Positions 61,303 to 64,000 of a stretch of DNA of 64,000 nt are shown piece by piece. Made by a program: the position numbers and the translations under genes. Position 1 is the first letter of the stretch. Each line of letters starts with the position of its first letter. The stretch is from Peribacillus sp. FSL E2-0218 (GTDB lineage Bacteria; Bacillota; Bacilli; Bacillales; DSM-1321): NCBI RefSeq assembly GCF_037992945.1, contig NZ_CP150304.1, positions 2,545,501 through 2,609,500 on the forward strand. Reading direction: 5' to 3'. The notes beneath the pieces were generated by a model, which made no database searches, had not been told where the DNA came from, and was given only the letters and a program-made list of their open reading frames with translations.

Positions 61303-61338
61303 AAAACACCTACGAAGATTTATTTTCGCAGGTGTTTT
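61303..61338 (-). terminator. Terminator of the glycogen operon
   Basis: AAAACACCT-ACGAA pairs with TTCG-CAGGTGTTTT with one mismatch; the minus strand ends in TTTTGTTTC. It lies 10 bases after glgA. Confidence 0.8.
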
Positions 61339-61347
61339 GTGTAATTC

Positions 61348-62787
61348 CTATCGTTTCATGACGGGAAGCAGGCTCTCATACAGCTTAATATAAGCCGAGG
61401 AGGAAGAAGTCCAACTAAAGTCCAGCTTCATGGCACGTTCGACCAGACTCTTCCACCGCTTCGGCTGGAATTTGTACAGCCCCACTGATTGCTCAATGGT
61501 ATGAAGCATATCGTGTGCATTATAATTCGTAAAACTGAAGCCATTCCCTTCACCAGTAAATTGATTGTAGGGAATGACCGTATCACGGAGCCCGCCGGTT
61601 TCCCTAACTAATGGGAGGGTGCCATACCGCAGCGCCAGAAGCTGGCCGATTCCACACGGCTCGAATTGGGAAGGCATCAGGAATATATCAGATCCTGCAT
61701 AGATACGCCTTGCTAAGCCCTCATCAAAATAGGTATTGACGGAAACTTGATTCGGATACTGTTCAGCTAAATGACGAAAGGCCGATTCAAATTGCTCCTC
61801 CCCTGTACCCAAAAGGATGAATTGGATGCCCTGGTTCATCATTTCATGAAAAACGTGGAGAATGAGATCGATTCCCTTTTGGTCAACGAGCCTTGTCACC
61901 ATGGATATTACCGGTGTATCATCACTCACTGGAAGATTCAGCGATTCCTGCAACTGGCGTTTATTCTCCAGCTTCCCTTCATAGGAATCGTAGGGAACAG
62001 CAAGGTATTCATCTGTGCGAGGATCATATTCTTCATAATCGATTCCATTGATGATGCCTTTAAGGTCACCATTTCTTTTGCGTAAAAATCCATCCAGATT
62101 CTCACCAAAATAGGGGCTTTGAATTTCCTCCGCATAACTTTGGCTTACCGTTGTGACGATATTGGAAAATGCTAAGCCAGCTTTCAAATAACTGACATTC
62201 CCATGAAATTCAAGACCATTGATATTAAAATATAACTCACTTAAATCCAGCAGTTCGGCCAATACCGTTTTGGAATAGACCCCTTGATATCGTAAATTAT
62301 GTATCGTAAAGACCGTTTTTATATCCTGATAGAAAGGATGATTATGATAGTGCGCTTTCAGCAATACACTGACTAGGCCCGTCTGCCAATCATGACAGTG
62401 CACGATATCGGGCTTTTCATCTAAGTATGGCAAAGCCTCCAATATGGCACGGGAAAAGAAGGCGAACCTTTCGCCATCATCGAAGAAACCATAACTCCCA
62501 TGTCTTTTGAAATAATATTCGTTATCCAAAAAATAATATGTAATTCCATTTGCGACAAGCTTCTCGATTCCACAAAACTGCTGACGCCAACCTACAGGAA
62601 CTTCAATACTTGTCATATGCGTCATTTCCTGTTTGAACTGAAAAGGGAGATCCTCATATTTAGGAAGAATGACACTTACATGGACTCCCTGTTTTAGTAG
62701 TGCTTTCGGGAGTGCGCCTATTACGTCTCCGAGCCCTCCCGTTTTTATGAAGGGGGCGCATTCCGAAGCAGCGAATACTATGTTCAT
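61348..62787 (-). CDS. glgA: Glycogen synthase
   Basis: A 479-residue GT5 glucosyltransferase that extends alpha-1,4-glucan from ADP-glucose. The ADP-glucose motif KTGGLGDV lies at residues 15-22, and the C-terminal domain carries PSQFEPCGIGQLLALRYGTLP and ETGGLRDTV. It starts 16 bases after glgD. The pullulanase at 26.5 kb would trim the product during breakdown. Confidence 0.96.
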   Translation of the reverse strand: MNIVFAASECAPFIKTGGLGDVIGALPKALLKQGVHVSVILPKYEDLPFQFKQEMTHMTSIEVPVGWRQQFCGIEKLVANGITYYFLDNEYYFKRHGSYGFFDDGERFAFFSRAILEALPYLDEKPDIVHCHDWQTGLVSVLLKAHYHNHPFYQDIKTVFTIHNLRYQGVYSKTVLAELLDLSELYFNINGLEFHGNVSYLKAGLAFSNIVTTVSQSYAEEIQSPYFGENLDGFLRKRNGDLKGIINGIDYEEYDPRTDEYLAVPYDSYEGKLENKRQLQESLNLPVSDDTPVISMVTRLVDQKGIDLILHVFHEMMNQGIQFILLGTGEEQFESAFRHLAEQYPNQVSVNTYFDEGLARRIYAGSDIFLMPSQFEPCGIGQLLALRYGTLPLVRETGGLRDTVIPYNQFTGEGNGFSFTNYNAHDMLHTIEQSVGLYKFQPKRWKSLVERAMKLDFSWTSSSSAYIKLYESLLPVMKR

Positions 62788-62803
62788 TGCCGCACCTCCT
62801 CTA

Positions 62804-63910
62804 TTAAATGACTTCCGCTTTTTTTATTACAGCCGGCTGTTTCCTGCCAATGACCGCTTTTTCCTTGGTTATTTTCACTTCTTTATCCGTTATCGTATTT
62901 TCGACGATAGCACCTTCTTCGATTTCACCTTTTTGCATGATGATGCTATTCCTGATGATTGCGCCTTTTTTTACCTTTACCCCTCGGAAAAGAATGCTGT
63001 TCTCCACTGTTCCTTCAATGTCACAACCATTTGCAATTAACGAATTGGTAACATTCGAAGAACGTGAGTATTTTGTCGGCGCTTCATGCTTGATTTTTGT
63101 ATAAACATCCCATGTGTCTCCGAAAAAGGAACGGATGACGGCAGGGTTAAGGAAATTCATATTACTGGAATGGAAGCTTTCAATTGAATGGATAAATGGC
63201 ATATCTCCAGTAAAGTTGTAACCTTTGACTGTAAAGCGATGGAGATTGGCTTTCACTGCATCTTTCAAAAAGTCATATTCCCCATTCGCTACACAGCTTT
63301 TAATCAATTTAACCAATAAGGTCTTGCTTATGATGAAGGTTTCTAAACAAACATGGTCTCCTGGCCTAGGGATCGTGTAAAAACTGATGTCCGTGATATC
63401 TTCATCGGAATCGACCGAGCATGTGTGATAAATCGGTTTTTCAATTAATTCGCCGACATAGTCTTTATAGACGACGGTTATATCCGCATCATGTTTTTTA
63501 TGATAAGCAAGCACATCATTAAAATCCAATTTGGATACATGGCATCCCGGGGAAATGATGACAGTATCAGCCGCTGCCCGTTCGAAAAAGCTGAGGTGAT
63601 CATAAAATTGTTTCATATCGCCAGTTACTGTTTCGTCGGGATGGATGGGCGGCAGGATGAACAGTCCTCCTGAACGTCTATCCAGATTCCATTCCTTACC
63701 TGAACCAAGATGATCCATGACCGAAAGATATTTTTCCTTAGGGAAAACGGCTACCTTTGATACATCGGCGTTAATGAAGTTAGACATTGTGAAGTCAATC
63801 AAACGGTAGCGTCCTCCAAATGGTACGGATGCCACATTACGATGAGCAGTCAGCTCTTTTAAATGTTGTTTTTCATTGATTAAGTTAATAATACCCAACA
63901 CATTTTCCAT
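62804..63910 (-). CDS. glgD: Glucose-1-phosphate adenylyltransferase subunit GlgD
   Basis: A 368-residue paralogue of GlgC. The nucleotidyltransferase domain keeps the overall fold (VPFGGRYRLIDFTMSNFINADV), but catalytic-type motifs are weakened, as is usual for the regulatory GlgD partner. The C-terminal left-handed beta helix (SILFRGVKVKKGAIIRNSIIM) is intact. In Bacillus and relatives GlgC/GlgD form the active mixed enzyme. GGGGAAG precedes ATG 63910, 17 bases after glgC. Confidence 0.94.
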   Translation of the reverse strand: MENVLGIINLINEKQHLKELTAHRNVASVPFGGRYRLIDFTMSNFINADVSKVAVFPKEKYLSVMDHLGSGKEWNLDRRSGGLFILPPIHPDETVTGDMKQFYDHLSFFERAAADTVIISPGCHVSKLDFNDVLAYHKKHDADITVVYKDYVGELIEKPIYHTCSVDSDEDITDISFYTIPRPGDHVCLETFIISKTLLVKLIKSCVANGEYDFLKDAVKANLHRFTVKGYNFTGDMPFIHSIESFHSSNMNFLNPAVIRSFFGDTWDVYTKIKHEAPTKYSRSSNVTNSLIANGCDIEGTVENSILFRGVKVKKGAIIRNSIIMQKGEIEEGAIVENTITDKEVKITKEKAVIGRKQPAVIKKAEVI

Positions 63911-63927
63911 AGCATCTTCCCCTTTTT

Positions 63928-64000
63928 CTAGTTAAGAGTAATTTTCTTTTTATTTGGATTGATAATGGTCTGATTTTCGCCGATTAACGTAATATCGGAA
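63928..64000 (-). CDS. glgC: Glucose-1-phosphate adenylyltransferase, 3' end (partial)
   Basis: The last 23 codons of a gene that enters from the right edge read SDITLIGENQTIINPNKK and end in TAG at 63930-63928. Position directly upstream of glgD and the ITLIGENQ ending fit GlgC, the catalytic ADP-glucose pyrophosphorylase subunit. The identity rests mainly on operon order. Confidence 0.8.
   Translation of the reverse strand, partial: SDITLIGENQTIINPNKKKITLN

Noticed and set aside
1..64000. CRISPR arrays, tRNA or rRNA genes, complete prophage, intact toxin-antitoxin or defence loci
   Set aside because: No regularly spaced repeats, tRNA-type TTCGAAT loops in context or suitable gene clusters were found. 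The integrase, IS remnant and barstar relic are isolated.

Overview
The window is chromosomal DNA of a low-GC Gram-positive spore-former of the Bacillaceae, most likely a Peribacillus-like soil Bacillus. The support is AAGGAGG-type ribosome sites, frequent TTG and GTG starts, a CtsR-controlled clpE, a CcpA cre box, a sigma-B type promoter, opuC, a glgC/glgD pair and PCYCGC, DUF2294 and UPF0316 proteins typical of bacilli. The species is inferred, not shown. No rRNA, tRNA, CRISPR array, intact prophage or complete defence system was seen. || 1-7.8 kb: the start of an unidentified leftward gene and a LysR gene, a small membrane protein, then a leftward glutarate catabolic operon (GntR regulator, L-2-hydroxyglutarate oxidase lhgO, a DUF3870 protein, glutarate hydroxylase glaH). 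The regulator promoter is bracketed by a 13-bp inverted repeat. A worn patch follows: an IS1595-type transposase with a broken zinc ribbon, a dead barstar-type immunity gene and a 22-bp perfect hairpin. || 7.8-16.6 kb: a leftward carbohydrate operon with a ROK repressor, an ABC importer, a wrecked ROK kinase, three Gfo/Idh/MocA dehydrogenases and a xylose-isomerase-like TIM barrel. The set fits oxidation, elimination and reduction of an unusual sugar or glycoside. || 16.6-24.3 kb: gene-poor DNA with a minimal tyrosine recombinase and a VOC protein, then an amino-acid or amide utilisation cluster (DUF2294, DUF3311 plus sodium symporter, asparaginase, M20 amidohydrolase) with a cre box on its leading promoter and a terminator hairpin in the leader. 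|| 24.8-41.8 kb: mostly housekeeping and stress genes: UV endonuclease uvsE, PCYCGC lipoprotein, type I pullulanase, clpE, a frameshifted GXWXG/DUF4334 gene, NlpC/P60 hydrolase, YdjM-type membrane protein, an unknown two-segment membrane protein, a divergent LysR/YeiH pair around a perfect palindrome, a CocE-type hydrolase facing a TetR gene, DoxX, and an E. coli-type speD. || 42-52 kb: the opuCABCD osmolyte importer behind a sigma-B type promoter, an acyl-CoA dehydrogenase with a relocated catalytic glutamate, and a sugar-acid cluster (split UxaA dehydratase, SDR, FAH hydrolase, MFS importer, divergent AraC) that reads as a non-phosphorylative diketo-acid pathway. || 53.5-64 kb: a protein joining two tandem helix-turn-helix repeats, a coiled coil and a C-terminal J-domain-like segment (the most unusual architecture here), small conserved genes, exoA, cardiolipin synthase, and the glgC-glgD-glgA glycogen operon running off the right edge.
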